Positions 23,070 through 31,760 of a DNA stretch of 64,000 nucleotides are shown one piece after another (the first letter of the stretch is position 1; every line of letters starts with the position of its first letter). Under the pieces are notes generated by a model. The model saw nothing but the letters and a program-made list of their open reading frames with translations. It was not told the origin of the DNA and made no database searches. The position numbers and the translations under genes were made by a program. The DNA lies in assembly GCF_018131185.1 (NCBI RefSeq), contig NZ_JAFCJE010000001.1, forward strand, positions 462,001 through 526,000, written 5' to 3'. The DNA is from Bradyrhizobium diazoefficiens (GTDB lineage: Bacteria > Pseudomonadota > Alphaproteobacteria > Rhizobiales > Xanthobacteraceae).

Positions 23070-24221
23070 ATGATCCGGCGCTGCCTTGCAGCCTTTTGCG
23101 TTTGCACCGCGATGGTTCTCGCCATCCCCCGCGCAAATGCCGATATCAAGGTGGGAATCGTGGTGTCTGGTTCGGGGCCCGGCTCGGCGCTTGGCCAGCC
23201 GCAGATGCGGACGGTTGCGGCGCTCCCGAAGGAAATCGGCGGCGAGAAGATCGTCTATATCGCCCTCGACGATGAATCGGACTCGACCAAGGGCATTCAG
23301 AATGCCCGGCGGCTGGTCATTCAAGATGGGGTCGACGTCCTCATCGGCTCCTCGCTGACGCCGGTGACCATGCCGATGCTCGATGTCGCCTGGGAAGCCA
23401 AGACACCGATCATCTCGCTCGCCGCGGCGACAGCCATCGTCCAACCCATGGACGAACGGCGCAAATGGGCCTTCAAGGTCGTTCCCAACGACGATTTGAT
23501 GGCCGTCGCGATCCTCAAGCACATCGCCAAATCGGGCGTGAAGACGCTCGGTTATATCGGCGTCTCCGACGGCTATGGCGAGGGCTATTACAAGGAAGTG
23601 AGCAGGCTTGCTCCGACCTTCGGCCTGACCGTGACCACGCACGAAGTCTATGCGCGCGCCGACACCAGCGTGACAGGCCAGGCCCTCAAGGTGATCGCGA
23701 CAAATCCGGACGCCGTCTTCATTGCCTCCGCGGGCACGCCGGCCGTCCTGCCGCAGCAGGCGCTGCGCGAGCGCGGCTATTCCGGCAAGATCTACCAGAC
23801 GCACGGAGTGGCCACCGAGGAATTCATCAAGCTCGGCGGAGCCAGCGTCGAAGGCGCCGTCTTCACCGGCGAGGCGTTCACGATCGCGGACGATCTGCCG
23901 GCGGATGATCCGTTCCGCAAGGTCCGGGACGAATTCCTGTCCGCCTACGAAAAGGCGAACGGGCACAAGCCGAACATCTTCGCTGCGCATCTGTGGGATT
24001 CGATGGCGCTGCTCAAGACCGCGATACCGAATGCCATGAAGACCGCGAAACCCGGCACGGCGGAATTTCGCGCCGCCCTTCGCGACGAGCTCGAGCGCGG
24101 CAAGGACGTGTATCTGAACAACGGCCTGTCAACGATGAGTCCCACCGATCACAACGGCTACGACGAACGTTCGGCGTTCTTGATCAAGGTGGAAGGCGGC
24201 CGCTTCAGGCTGATGAAGTAG
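23070..24221 (+). CDS. ABC transporter solute-binding protein, branched-chain amino-acid type
   Basis: The product (383 aa) has a signal peptide (residues 1-25, ending ANA) and a type 1 periplasmic-binding fold of the LivJ/Peripla_BP_6 family. It opens DIKVGIVVSGSGPGSALGQP and has the helix-rich LGYIGVSDGYGEGYYKEV segment. It should capture a small ligand in the periplasm for a Liv-type importer, but no permease or ATPase gene is near, so it is an orphan receptor. Many Bradyrhizobium orphan proteins of this type bind aromatic acids; that is only a family tendency. The ATG at 23070 is set by a strong GGGGAGG. Confidence 0.9.
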   Translation: MIRRCLAAFCVCTAMVLAIPRANADIKVGIVVSGSGPGSALGQPQMRTVAALPKEIGGEKIVYIALDDESDSTKGIQNARRLVIQDGVDVLIGSSLTPVTMPMLDVAWEAKTPIISLAAATAIVQPMDERRKWAFKVVPNDDLMAVAILKHIAKSGVKTLGYIGVSDGYGEGYYKEVSRLAPTFGLTVTTHEVYARADTSVTGQALKVIATNPDAVFIASAGTPAVLPQQALRERGYSGKIYQTHGVATEEFIKLGGASVEGAVFTGEAFTIADDLPADDPFRKVRDEFLSAYEKANGHKPNIFAAHLWDSMALLKTAIPNAMKTAKPGTAEFRAALRDELERGKDVYLNNGLSTMSPTDHNGYDERSAFLIKVEGGRFRLMK

Positions 24222-24322
24222 CAGCCGGGCAGAACGCGGCTTCCCGCGTGACGCGTCGCGTCCAAGAAATCGGGAGGGGCCTTACGCGGGGCTGCCTTTG
24301 GCGGCGCCCAGCAGCAAGCCCT

Positions 24323-24757
24323 TCAGCCCGGTCGGAAACAGCTCGGCTGCGTCAAGTTGCGACGAAACCAATCTAAGCGCTCTTGTTCTTCTTGAGGAGA
24401 TCGGCGCTTGACGAGTACGAACCCGGCAAGTCGATCGGCTTGGTCCGACCAGAAGAAACCGAACCATTCCTTCGTCTGAAAACCAGTCATGGCAACGGGC
24501 TCCGAAGGGGGTAACGCTTCGAGCGCGGCCAGCAGCGAAGGAAAGCCGTATGTGACGATACCTCCTTCCATCGTGGTTTTGTGTCTAATCCTGTAAATTC
24601 GAAGCCAATCCTCGGCCGGCGAGTAATCTGACTGCCCGCTGGTAGGAACGTCTCGGATCAGGTCCGATTGCTTCAGGAAGTTGAGAGCTGCCCAAGTGTC
24701 TTCGCTTGCCGGAAGAGAAGCAATCAGCTGCTCTAGGATTTGCACCGTCAAGGTCAT
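24323..24757 (-). CDS. Hypothetical protein
   Basis: The predicted 144-aa cytosolic protein contains no motif I can name. It is amphipathic and Trp-rich (TWAALNFL, EDWLRIYRI, EWFGFFWSD, LDWFRRN). The middle (IVTYGFPSLLAALEALPPSEPVAMTGF) reads like a folded domain. I took the ATG at 24757, which gives MTLTVQILEQLIASLP; a longer frame of 23 codons has no better signal. Local GC content is lower than in flanking genes, so it may have been acquired. Confidence 0.55.
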   Translation of the reverse strand: MTLTVQILEQLIASLPASEDTWAALNFLKQSDLIRDVPTSGQSDYSPAEDWLRIYRIRHKTTMEGGIVTYGFPSLLAALEALPPSEPVAMTGFQTKEWFGFFWSDQADRLAGFVLVKRRSPQEEQERLDWFRRNLTQPSCFRPG

Positions 24758-25091
24758 GGCGTCTCTACTAGGCAGGTTGGCTTGGGTGCGTTGGGCGGAG
24801 GCGCCCAATTCAACTCGGCGAGCCATGCAGTAAAATCATTTGTGCCGTATAGATACACGCTCAGCATCGCTCCTCAAGGTCCGCTTCTGGCCCAAGGCTG
24901 CCCTTTGCTAGCCGCCTCGGAGGTCAGCTTTTCGGAGGCGAGCCGACCAGCGAAATCGGACCTGGCAGGGCACTTTCTAACCCTGAGCAGACGAACTCGG
25001 GAAGCTGCACCACAGCCGACCGCACTCGGTCCTGCCGACCGGAGCAGCCGATGGGGCATATTATCGCGCCGACTGCCGAACGAGCGCCGAT
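24758..25091. other. Intergenic region, possible decayed DNA
   Basis: The 334 bp between two minus-strand hypothetical genes carry open frames with no motifs. A GGTCCGCTTCTGGCCCAAGG segment at about 24879-24898 looks like a fragment of a dispersed sequence I recall from other Bradyrhizobium intergenic regions. No RNA gene is seen. Confidence 0.35.
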
Positions 25092-25283
25092 CTAGTCTTC
25101 GTCTGGCTCGCGCACGACCGCTGGTTCGTCAACGTCATCCTCGCCTTCGTCTTCTTCGTCCTCCTCGTCTTCTTCCTCGTCCTCTTCATCAGGATCTCTT
25201 GGCGGCATCGCAGTGCCCATGACCACGAGCGGTGTCCAGCAGATCGCTGTGATGGAAAATGCTTTGAAGGTGTGTTGCTTCAT
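25092..25283 (-). CDS. Small exported polyacidic protein
   Basis: The 63-aa product starts with a hydrophobic segment (residues 6-24, FKAFSITAICWTPLVVMGT) and then is nearly all Asp and Glu from residue 30 on. The coding DNA here is a GAAGAGGAC-type near-repeat. AAGGAGC precedes the ATG. It is probably a secreted or anchored polyanion; calcium or metal binding would be a guess. No homologue comes to mind. Confidence 0.55.
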   Translation of the reverse strand: MKQHTFKAFSITAICWTPLVVMGTAMPPRDPDEEDEEEDEEDEEDEGEDDVDEPAVVREPDED

Positions 25284-25437
25284 GGCGTTGCTGCTCCTTG
25301 ATAAGGACCCGGAGTCGAATATTCCGGACGGGCGGCCCGCGCAGGTCCAGGACGCGATCGTTGCAAACGTGAGGGTGACTTCAGGTCGATGACATGAGCA
25401 AGCGCCACAGCCGCCACGCGACTGGCGGCGCTTGGGG

Positions 25438-25749
25438 CTACCTTATGCCCGAAGACCCATTAGACTCCATGTCCACCAAAAGTTCGCCGCTGATCACTTC
25501 GGGAATCCCAAGATCGAGATCATGTAGGCTCGCCTCAACAAACGCCAGTACCTTTGCGTTGGCTGCGTTGGCGCTCTCGCGGTCATCAAATATCATCACG
25601 GCGATACCGATGCCGCCGCCCGCATCCAGCACATGGTAGGATCTAAACCCCTGCGATTGCCTCAGGATCTCACCGACGCCGCTCTTGGCGCGACGGGCGG
25701 CGTCCGCGACCGAACGAACATTCGTGTACTTGCGAATGACCATGTACAT
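25438..25749 (-). CDS. ABM-like (dimeric alpha/beta barrel) hypothetical protein
   Basis: The 103-aa protein starts MYMVIRKYTNVRSVADAARRAKSGVGEILRQ and continues FRSYHVLDAGGGIGIAVMIFDDRESANAANAKVLAFVEASL. The alternation of strands and helices and the GF-x-x-Y-x-V-L layout are those of antibiotic-biosynthesis-monooxygenase-like stress proteins. No catalytic residue is defined in this group. The start is uncertain: Met at 25767 (MRRGGPMYM) has GAGGGG upstream and would add six residues. It lies downstream of dodecin on the same strand. Confidence 0.65.
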   Translation of the reverse strand: MYMVIRKYTNVRSVADAARRAKSGVGEILRQSQGFRSYHVLDAGGGIGIAVMIFDDRESANAANAKVLAFVEASLHDLDLGIPEVISGELLVDMESNGSSGIR

Positions 25750-25878
25750 GGGGCCACCACGTCTCATGCGCGCCCCTCGATCAGAGCATATCGGTCCCAA
25801 TCGGACCAGTGCCAAATTCCGGGATGCCACAGCGTCCAGTTGGGCGGACCACGCAACACGCCTTTTCCAATGAGCCAT

Positions 25879-25900
25879 CCTCGCCCGCAAAGGGGCGAGG
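25879..25900 (-). terminator. Hairpin downstream of dodecin
   Basis: An 8-bp perfect stem CCTCGCCC/GGGCGAGG lies 10 bp past the dodecin stop. It lacks a T-run, so it may only stabilise the transcript end. Confidence 0.4.
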
Positions 25901-25909
25901 TGCTGAGGC

Positions 25910-26125
25910 TCAGGTGCCCTCGAACTTGAACGATACGTTGAGCTTGGCGCGATAGGCCTCGACCTTTCCCTTGTCATCCAATTGCATGTCGAGCTTGACG
26001 ACCTCTGCGATGCGAAGATCTCGGAGAGATTTGGCAGCTTGCTCGACCGCGTTGGCGGCCGCCTTCTCCCACGAGTCTTTACTGGTACCGATCAGTTCAA
26101 TGACCTTGTAGACGCTCTCGGGCAT
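25910..26125 (-). CDS. Dodecin, flavin-binding protein
   Basis: The 71-aa protein is a full dodecin: MPESVYKVIELIGTSKDSWEKAAANAVEQA, then VVKLDMQLDDKGKVEAYRAKLNVSFKFEG. Twelve copies assemble into a hollow sphere that stores and quenches riboflavin or FMN in the cytosol. The SWEKA Trp stacks on the flavin in the known structures. AGGAGG precedes the ATG. Its role is housekeeping protection from free flavin. Confidence 0.95.
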   Translation of the reverse strand: MPESVYKVIELIGTSKDSWEKAAANAVEQAAKSLRDLRIAEVVKLDMQLDDKGKVEAYRAKLNVSFKFEGT

Positions 26126-26383
26126 GTCGTCCTCCTATCCGGTAGGGCCGGGAAATCTAGCATCTGGATCTCGACGCCGATACCTGTCCGCGGATGCCGC
26201 GGAGAAAGGTTCGTTTGGCTGTCGCTTTTTCTGTTTGCGCAAGAAGGAACTCGGGCGCCCGTCGCAAGATGCGATTGCATTTTCAGCCCGGACGGACGCG
26301 CATATGGAATGCTCTTCCCGCCGGTTAGTTTCTGAATAGAGTTCTGCAGGCCGATGTCGTCATTGCCGCTAAGGTTCTGACCC

Positions 26384-27046
26384 ATGAAGCGATGGCACCG
26401 CGTAAGCATCAGCAGCATCGTTGTCGCCGTGGCTCTGGTGTGTGCCGGGGCCCTGCTCGTCAGTCGAACCCACGTTCCATCAGAAGCCATAGCTTCATCG
26501 GTAACACGTACTCCTGAACTCATGGAGCGTGCGTGGCACCTGCCCGTGGCAGCCACATTTCAAAGACACGTTGATTGGCAGTCAAATGGCTCTCGCTGCG
26601 GACCTGCCGCTGTTGCGAATGCGTACCGGTCCCTTGGCGAGGCGGCAAGGACGGAGGGCGAAGTGTTGGCCGGCACGTGGAGCTGCTGGACGGGGGTATG
26701 CATAATGGGACTCACGCTCGACGAGCTGGCCAAAGTCGCCCAGTCGCATACCAGCCGGAACGTTACGGTCTTGCGTGATCTCAGCGAGATGCAGTTTCTG
26801 GAGCATCTGCGTCGCTCAAACGATCCGGGGCGACGCTACATCGTGAATTTCGATCGCGCTCAAATCTTTGGCGCTGGTAGCGGACATCATTCCCCAATTG
26901 GGGGCTATTTCGAAGCCGAGGACCTCGTTTTCGTGCTCGATGTCAACGTTGATTTCCAGCCATGGCTCGTCGAGCGGAAGCGGCTGTTCGACGCCGTGAA
27001 TACGTTCGACGGCGATCAAAAGCGGGGACTGCTGTTCATCGAGTAA
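26384..27046 (+). CDS. Membrane-anchored phytochelatin-synthase-like cysteine peptidase
   Basis: The 220-aa product has an N-terminal hydrophobic helix (residues 9-27) that should anchor it with the rest in the periplasm. The catalytic layout is that of the phytochelatin synthase family (papain-like): Cys72 in NGSRCGPAAVANAY, His168 in GSGHHSPIGGY and Asp186 in LVFVLDV. Bacterial half-size members cut the Gly from glutathione to give gamma-Glu-Cys and make little or no phytochelatin. It also has Cys101 and Cys106 (SCWTGVC). It is transcribed alone. The assignment rests on motifs; the overall match to plant enzymes is low. Confidence 0.75.
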   Translation: MKRWHRVSISSIVVAVALVCAGALLVSRTHVPSEAIASSVTRTPELMERAWHLPVAATFQRHVDWQSNGSRCGPAAVANAYRSLGEAARTEGEVLAGTWSCWTGVCIMGLTLDELAKVAQSHTSRNVTVLRDLSEMQFLEHLRRSNDPGRRYIVNFDRAQIFGAGSGHHSPIGGYFEAEDLVFVLDVNVDFQPWLVERKRLFDAVNTFDGDQKRGLLFIE

Positions 27047-27091
27047 TATACCGCATGTCGCCTTGGCTCTCGGCGACTTTCGCCAGGACGG

Positions 27092-28183
27092 TCACCCAAC
27101 GAGATATTTCTTCACCGCCGCCTCGTCCCACGCGATCCCATTCCCAGGCTCCTCGCCCGGCAAAGCAAAACCGTCCTTGATCTTCAGCCGCGTCGAAAGC
27201 ACCGCGTCGGCCCAGTCGACATATTCCAGCCAATGCGCGGTCGGCGTCACGCAGAGCAGATGCGCGCTGACTTCCGAGAACAAATGCGAGGACATCTCGA
27301 TGCCGGCGGCATGGGCGAGGGCGGCGGCGCGCAGCCAGCCGGTGACGCCGCCGATGCGCTGCACGTCAGGCATCACGTAATCGCAGGCTTCCGCGGAGAG
27401 TGCCGCCTGCATCGAAAAGGCGCTGTCGAAATTTTCGCCGATCTGGATCGGGGTGAAAAGCTCGTCCGCGATGCGGGCGCTGCCCTCATAGTCGTCGTGG
27501 CGGATCGGCTCCTCGATCCAGCTCAAACCCTCGTTATCCAGCATCTCGCCACGGCGGATCGCCTCGGTCACCGTCAGCGCCTGATTGTAGTCGCACATCA
27601 GCGTGACCTGATCGCCGACGGCCTTGCGCACAGCGCGGACGACGGCGACATCCTCCCGCGCATCGGGCCGGCCGACGCGGATCTTGGCGGCCTGGAATCC
27701 CTCGGCCAACAGCTTGTGCGCCTCCTCGACTGCGGCGCCCGCCGGCATGATGCCGAGCCCCTTCGAATTGTAGGCCCTGATTGGCTTCGGTGCCCCGCCG
27801 AGCAGGCGTGCCAGCGGCAGGCCCTTCGCTCGTGCGAGCGCGTCCCAGGCGGCCATGTCGATGCCGGATTGCGCCAGCCGTTGCAGGCCGGCGAGCCCCA
27901 ACAGCGTGAAACGCTGGGCCAGCTTGCGCTCGATCTCGAACGGCAGCAGTTCGTCCCCGGCGATAAGCGCTGACATTTCCGTGACCATCGCCGTCAGCGG
28001 CTTCAAGGCCGATGGTGTGATCGAGAACAGATAGGCGTGCCCGACCGCGCCCTGGTCGGTCTCGCAGTCGATCAGCACCAGCGGTGCCTTGGCGACCGAT
28101 CCGGTCGAAGTCTGGAGCGGCAGGTTCATCGGTACGATCACGGGCCGCGCCTGAAAGCGCTTGATGCGGATGGTCTCGGTCAT
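27092..28183 (-). CDS. Mandelate racemase / muconate lactonizing enzyme family protein
   Basis: The 363-aa enolase-superfamily enzyme abstracts a proton alpha to a carboxylate with Mg2+. The barrel shows AAKIRVGR (the Lys of the KxK position, with Arg as its partner), LMCDYNQALT (metal Asp), WIEEPI (metal Glu) and IGENFD (metal Glu). MSSHLFSEVSAHL supplies the His that marks the mandelate racemase subgroup. The substrate is unknown. The ATG at 28183 follows GGGAGAA. No catabolic partner gene is adjacent. Confidence 0.9.
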   Translation of the reverse strand: MTETIRIKRFQARPVIVPMNLPLQTSTGSVAKAPLVLIDCETDQGAVGHAYLFSITPSALKPLTAMVTEMSALIAGDELLPFEIERKLAQRFTLLGLAGLQRLAQSGIDMAAWDALARAKGLPLARLLGGAPKPIRAYNSKGLGIMPAGAAVEEAHKLLAEGFQAAKIRVGRPDAREDVAVVRAVRKAVGDQVTLMCDYNQALTVTEAIRRGEMLDNEGLSWIEEPIRHDDYEGSARIADELFTPIQIGENFDSAFSMQAALSAEACDYVMPDVQRIGGVTGWLRAAALAHAAGIEMSSHLFSEVSAHLLCVTPTAHWLEYVDWADAVLSTRLKIKDGFALPGEEPGNGIAWDEAAVKKYLVG

Positions 28184-28372
28184 GGGTTTCTCCCGGCGGG
28201 ACGGATGCAAGTCGGTCCGATCTTAAGCATCCGTGATCAAACGAAAAGCCGCTTCGCCCGACCACCATAAAATGGGATTGCGCCGGCCAGCAATTATTGG
28301 CTCTGTGCCGCCGCATTCCTTGCCGCGGATTTCGAGGGATTTGCGACAAATCGCACACAACGGAGCCACCGA

Positions 28373-29935
28373 GTGAAACAAGAGATCTCCGAAGAGCAGC
28401 GCAAGAGCGGCATCCTGACGGGCACCGTGATCGCCTTCCTCCTGCTCGCGCTGCCGCTTGCGGTGTGGCTGGACCTGACAGAGCTCAGCAAGACCGCGCT
28501 GCGGCGGCAGGCCGTCGATCTCAATTCGGTGATATCGAGCGTGCGCAGCTATTACGCCTCCAACGTGGTCGGGCGCGTGCTTGCCAACCCCGACGGCACC
28601 ACCAAGGTCGTGCACAATTACGAATCCGTTCCCGGTGCGATCCCGATCCCGGCGACGCTGTCGCTGGAACTCGGCCGCGTGATCGGCGCGCAGCAGGAGA
28701 ACATCACCTACCGCTTCGTCTCGGACTTCCCGTTCCAGAACCGCGCGCCGCACCAGCTCGACAAGTTCGAGAAGGATGCGCTCGATGCGCTGCGCCAGGA
28801 CCCCGAGCGGAAGATCGTGGACACCGAGACCTCGCTGTTCAACGACAAGGTCCGCTTGGTTGCGCCGGTCATGATGGGGCCGGCCTGCGTGAGCTGCCAC
28901 AACAGCCATCCAGAGAGCCCGAAGAAGGACTGGAAGGTCGGGGATGTCCGCGGCATCCAGGAGGTCATCATCGCGCAGCCGATCGCCGCCAACATCTTCT
29001 CGTTCAAATACCTGCTGGCCTATTTCGTGATCGCCGCGGGCAGCGGCCTCGCCTTCATGTCGCTTCAGCGCCGGCAGGCGAGCCGCATCAAGACCATGAA
29101 CAAGGAGCTCGAATCCGCCAACGACTTCCTGGCGTCGCTGTCGATGAAGATCTCGCGCTATATCCCGCCCCAGATCTACAAGAGCATCTTCTCGGGCCAG
29201 AAGGACGTCACCATCCACACCGAGCGCAAGAAGCTCACCATCTTCTTCTCCGACATTCAGAACTTCACCGCCACGGCCGAGCGGCTGCAGCCGGAGCAGC
29301 TGACCCAGCTCCTCAACGAGTATTTCACCGAGATGTCGGCGATCGCCCACGACTATGGCGGCACCATCGACAAGTTCATCGGCGACGCCATGCTGATCTT
29401 CTTCGGCGATCCCGAGACCAGGGGCGACCGGGCCGATGCACAGGCCTGTCTCCAGATGGCCTGGCGCATGCAGCAGCGCCTGGCCGAGCTCAACGCGAAA
29501 TGGCGCGCCTCCGGCATCGAACAGCCGTTCCGCTCGCGCATGGGCATCAATTCGGGCTATTGCAATGTCGGCAATTTCGGTAGCGCCGACCGCATGGACT
29601 ACACCATCATCGGTGCGGAAGCGAACCTCGCCGCGCGCCTGCAATCGATCGCCGAGCCCGGCGGCATCGTGCTGAGTTATGAGACCTTTGCGCTCGTCAG
29701 CGACATCGTCCGCGCCCATGCCCTGCCGGCGATCACGATGAAGGGCATCAGCCGCGAGGTCATTCCCTATTCGGTCGACGCGCTGGCCGACGGGGCGGCA
29801 GAGCGAAGCGGCGTCATCACCGAGCGTGCGCCGGGGCTCGAGCTCTATCTCGACCCCGCCATGGTGAAATCGGGCGATGCCGCCCGCGTCCGCTCGTTGC
29901 TGGAGAACGCGCTGGCCTCGCTCAAGCCGGCGTGA
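28373..29935 (+). CDS. Heme-c sensor (Tll0287-like/DUF3365) adenylate/guanylate cyclase
   Basis: The 520-aa protein has helix 1 at about 13-32, a periplasmic domain 33-210, helix 2 at about 212-231 and a cytoplasmic class III cyclase from about 285. The periplasmic domain contains CVSCH at 172-176 followed by NSHPESPKKDWKVGDVRG, the covalent-heme signature of the Tll0287-like (DUF3365) family. The cyclase has Asp294 (FFSDIQNFT) and Asp338 (KFIGDAMLIFF) for metals, plus a MDYTIIGAEANLAARL segment. It should couple heme redox state or a gas in the periplasm to cyclic nucleotide output inside. Translation starts at GTG 28373 behind CGGAG. It is monocistronic, with a palindromic repeat just downstream. 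Confidence 0.9.
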   Translation: MKQEISEEQRKSGILTGTVIAFLLLALPLAVWLDLTELSKTALRRQAVDLNSVISSVRSYYASNVVGRVLANPDGTTKVVHNYESVPGAIPIPATLSLELGRVIGAQQENITYRFVSDFPFQNRAPHQLDKFEKDALDALRQDPERKIVDTETSLFNDKVRLVAPVMMGPACVSCHNSHPESPKKDWKVGDVRGIQEVIIAQPIAANIFSFKYLLAYFVIAAGSGLAFMSLQRRQASRIKTMNKELESANDFLASLSMKISRYIPPQIYKSIFSGQKDVTIHTERKKLTIFFSDIQNFTATAERLQPEQLTQLLNEYFTEMSAIAHDYGGTIDKFIGDAMLIFFGDPETRGDRADAQACLQMAWRMQQRLAELNAKWRASGIEQPFRSRMGINSGYCNVGNFGSADRMDYTIIGAEANLAARLQSIAEPGGIVLSYETFALVSDIVRAHALPAITMKGISREVIPYSVDALADGAAERSGVITERAPGLELYLDPAMVKSGDAARVRSLLENALASLKPA

Positions 29936-29946
29936 GGGTGCGGTTT

Positions 29947-30124
29947 CTGATCGAGAGACTCCCCGCGTGATACCCCTCTCGCTAACCCTCCCCCGCAAGG
30001 GGGGAGGGAACCGACCTTTGTTGCCAATGGAAGCGATCCGCCGAAGCACAGTGCCACCACGCACTCCGCTGCGCTCCCTCCCCCCTTGCGGGGGAGGGCG
30101 GGGGAGAGGGGTAGCCCAGCAAAA
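29947..30124. repeat. Composite palindromic repeat, copy 1
   Basis: This element starts CTGATCGAGAGACTCCCCG and ends GGGGAGAGGGGTAGCCCAGC. The two CCTCCCCC(G/T) arms around ACCCTCCCCCGCAAGGGGGG and CCCCTTGCGGGGGAGGG can fold as a long GC-rich cruciform. Copy 2 in the same orientation lies at 31548-31728, with strong identity at both ends and divergent centres. Confidence 0.85.
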
Positions 30125-30141
30125 GGTCCGTGTGAGTTACC

Positions 30142-31365
30142 TCACCTTGCCGCGCCCTCCGTGAAGGCCGTCTCGATCACCTCGCCGAAAGGCTGCCAGG
30201 ATCGGCCGTCGAACTGGACGAGCCGCATCTGCTTGATCGGCAGATAGTTGCTGGGCGAGGTGCTCATCCTGATGTTGGGCAGAGTAACGGAGGGCTGGTG
30301 ATCCCTGAGGGAGGCCGCTTGACGCATGATGTTCTCGCGCGAAAAGTCGTCGCCGCATTGTCTCAGCACTTTCGACAGCGCTTCGGCCGCGGCGTAGCCG
30401 TAGACCGCCGCGCTGTTGTTGGTGCTTTCGACCTGGTGATACTTGTCCATGAACGCGAACCATTCCTTCATGGCGGGATCGTCTTTCCAGGCAGGATCGC
30501 TTGGGTCTTTCAAGAAGGCCGCCGAGATCACGCCGGCTGAGTTCTCGAGGCCCGCCGGCGCCATCGCATTGGCGATGGTGGCCGAGGCATCGTTGACGAT
30601 GAAGACGGGGCGCCAATTCATTGATGCCGCCAGCTTGATCACCTTGGAGGCGGTCGACGGCACGCCCAGAAAGACGAAGATATCGGCGCCGGAGCGCTTG
30701 AGGATCGAGACATGCCCGTCGAGATGCTCGTCATTGATGTCGAACGCGATGTCGACGAGGACATGGCGGTTGAGGTCGCCAAGCCCTTCTTGGATGCCCT
30801 TGTAGAGCATGCGGCCAAACTGGTCGTTCTGCCAGAGCACGACGATCTTCTTCCTGGGGTAATAGGCCTGGATGTAGTTGGCGTAGATGCGCCCTTCCGA
30901 TCGTAACGAGGGCTGCCAGCCCATGGTCCAGGGAAAAGCGCTTGGCTGGCTCAGCTCCTCGTCGCCAGAGGCGACGAACAGCTGCGGGATCTTCTTCTCG
31001 TTCAGGTACCAGCGCGTGGCGAGATTGCCGGGCGTGCCGAATGATCCGAACATCAGATGCACGTCGTCGGTTTCGACCAGCTTGCGCGTCAGCTCCAGGG
31101 CGGTTGCCGGATCAGAATTGTCGTCGCGCGAGATGAAGCGGATCTTGCGACCGTTGATGCCGCCACGCGCGTTGACCATGTCGAAATAGGCGGCCTCTGC
31201 CTGGCCGATGGCACCGAATTCCGAGAGCGGTCCCGAATACGGCATGACGTTGCCGATGCGGATTTCCTTGTCGGTGGTGGGTTGCTCCGCGCGCTGCAGG
31301 GACATCGCTCCCAGCGATGTCGAGGCAACGACCAGAACGAACAGCAATCTGCCGGTGACGCGCAT
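30142..31365 (-). CDS. ABC transporter solute-binding protein, Peripla_BP_6 family
   Basis: The product (407 aa) has a signal peptide (residues 1-20, VTGRLLFVLVVASTSLGAMS) and a LivK-like fold starting IRIGNVMPYSGPLSEFGAIGQAEAAYFD with the typical GGINGRKIRFISRDD. It binds a small ligand in the periplasm. The lack of permease or ATPase genes nearby makes it an orphan. The ATG at 31365 has AAGGTG upstream. The gene with its leader is framed by two direct copies of a palindromic repeat, which marks it as a possible transposed or duplicated cassette. Confidence 0.9.
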   Translation of the reverse strand: MRVTGRLLFVLVVASTSLGAMSLQRAEQPTTDKEIRIGNVMPYSGPLSEFGAIGQAEAAYFDMVNARGGINGRKIRFISRDDNSDPATALELTRKLVETDDVHLMFGSFGTPGNLATRWYLNEKKIPQLFVASGDEELSQPSAFPWTMGWQPSLRSEGRIYANYIQAYYPRKKIVVLWQNDQFGRMLYKGIQEGLGDLNRHVLVDIAFDINDEHLDGHVSILKRSGADIFVFLGVPSTASKVIKLAASMNWRPVFIVNDASATIANAMAPAGLENSAGVISAAFLKDPSDPAWKDDPAMKEWFAFMDKYHQVESTNNSAAVYGYAAAEALSKVLRQCGDDFSRENIMRQAASLRDHQPSVTLPNIRMSTSPSNYLPIKQMRLVQFDGRSWQPFGEVIETAFTEGAAR

Positions 31366-31547
31366 GCTCGACACCTTGTCGTTGGCCCCCAACGAGGTCG
31401 GCTCATTCCGCACCTAGGGGAGTTGATCTACGTCAAGCGTTTGGCGATCGTGTGGCTTGGCGGCACTTCAGCGAGCGCATCTGTGGACGAATGAAATGGC
31501 AGGCACGTTGACGGGCCGTTGCGGCGGTTTGCGTACGGAGCGCTTCT

Positions 31548-31728
31548 CTGATCGAGAGAGTCCCCGTGCGGTACCCCTCTCCCTAACCCTCCCCCGCAAG
31601 GGGGGAACACACCGTGCGCGTGGGCGGTGATTCACCAAGCATTTCGATGAGCCGCAGTGCAACCGCGCACTCCGGTGCGCTCCTTCCCCCTTGCGGGGGA
31701 GGGCGGGGGAGAGGGGTGGCCCAGCAAA
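31548..31728. repeat. Composite palindromic repeat, copy 2
   Basis: This copy matches the element at 29947 in the outer arms (CTGATCGAGAGAGTCCCCG; GGGGAGAGGGGTGGCCCAGC) and in the CCCTCCCCCGCAAGGGGGG hairpin. The central 60 bp differ. The 180-bp stretch before it (31366-31547) is the leader of the binding-protein gene, with no other feature. Confidence 0.85.
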
Positions 31729-31760
31729 TGGTGTAAGTGGTCGATATTGAGTAGCCCCCG

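Noticed and set aside
24740..25222. A 160-codon plus-strand frame
   Set aside because: It overlaps the polyacidic protein gene and the start of the hypothetical gene, and its second half is Arg/Leu-rich shadow sequence.
22646..27050. Possible genomic island integrated at tRNA-Val
   Set aside because: Lower GC content and orphan genes hinted at it, but there is no integrase and no second copy of the tRNA 3' end in the window.
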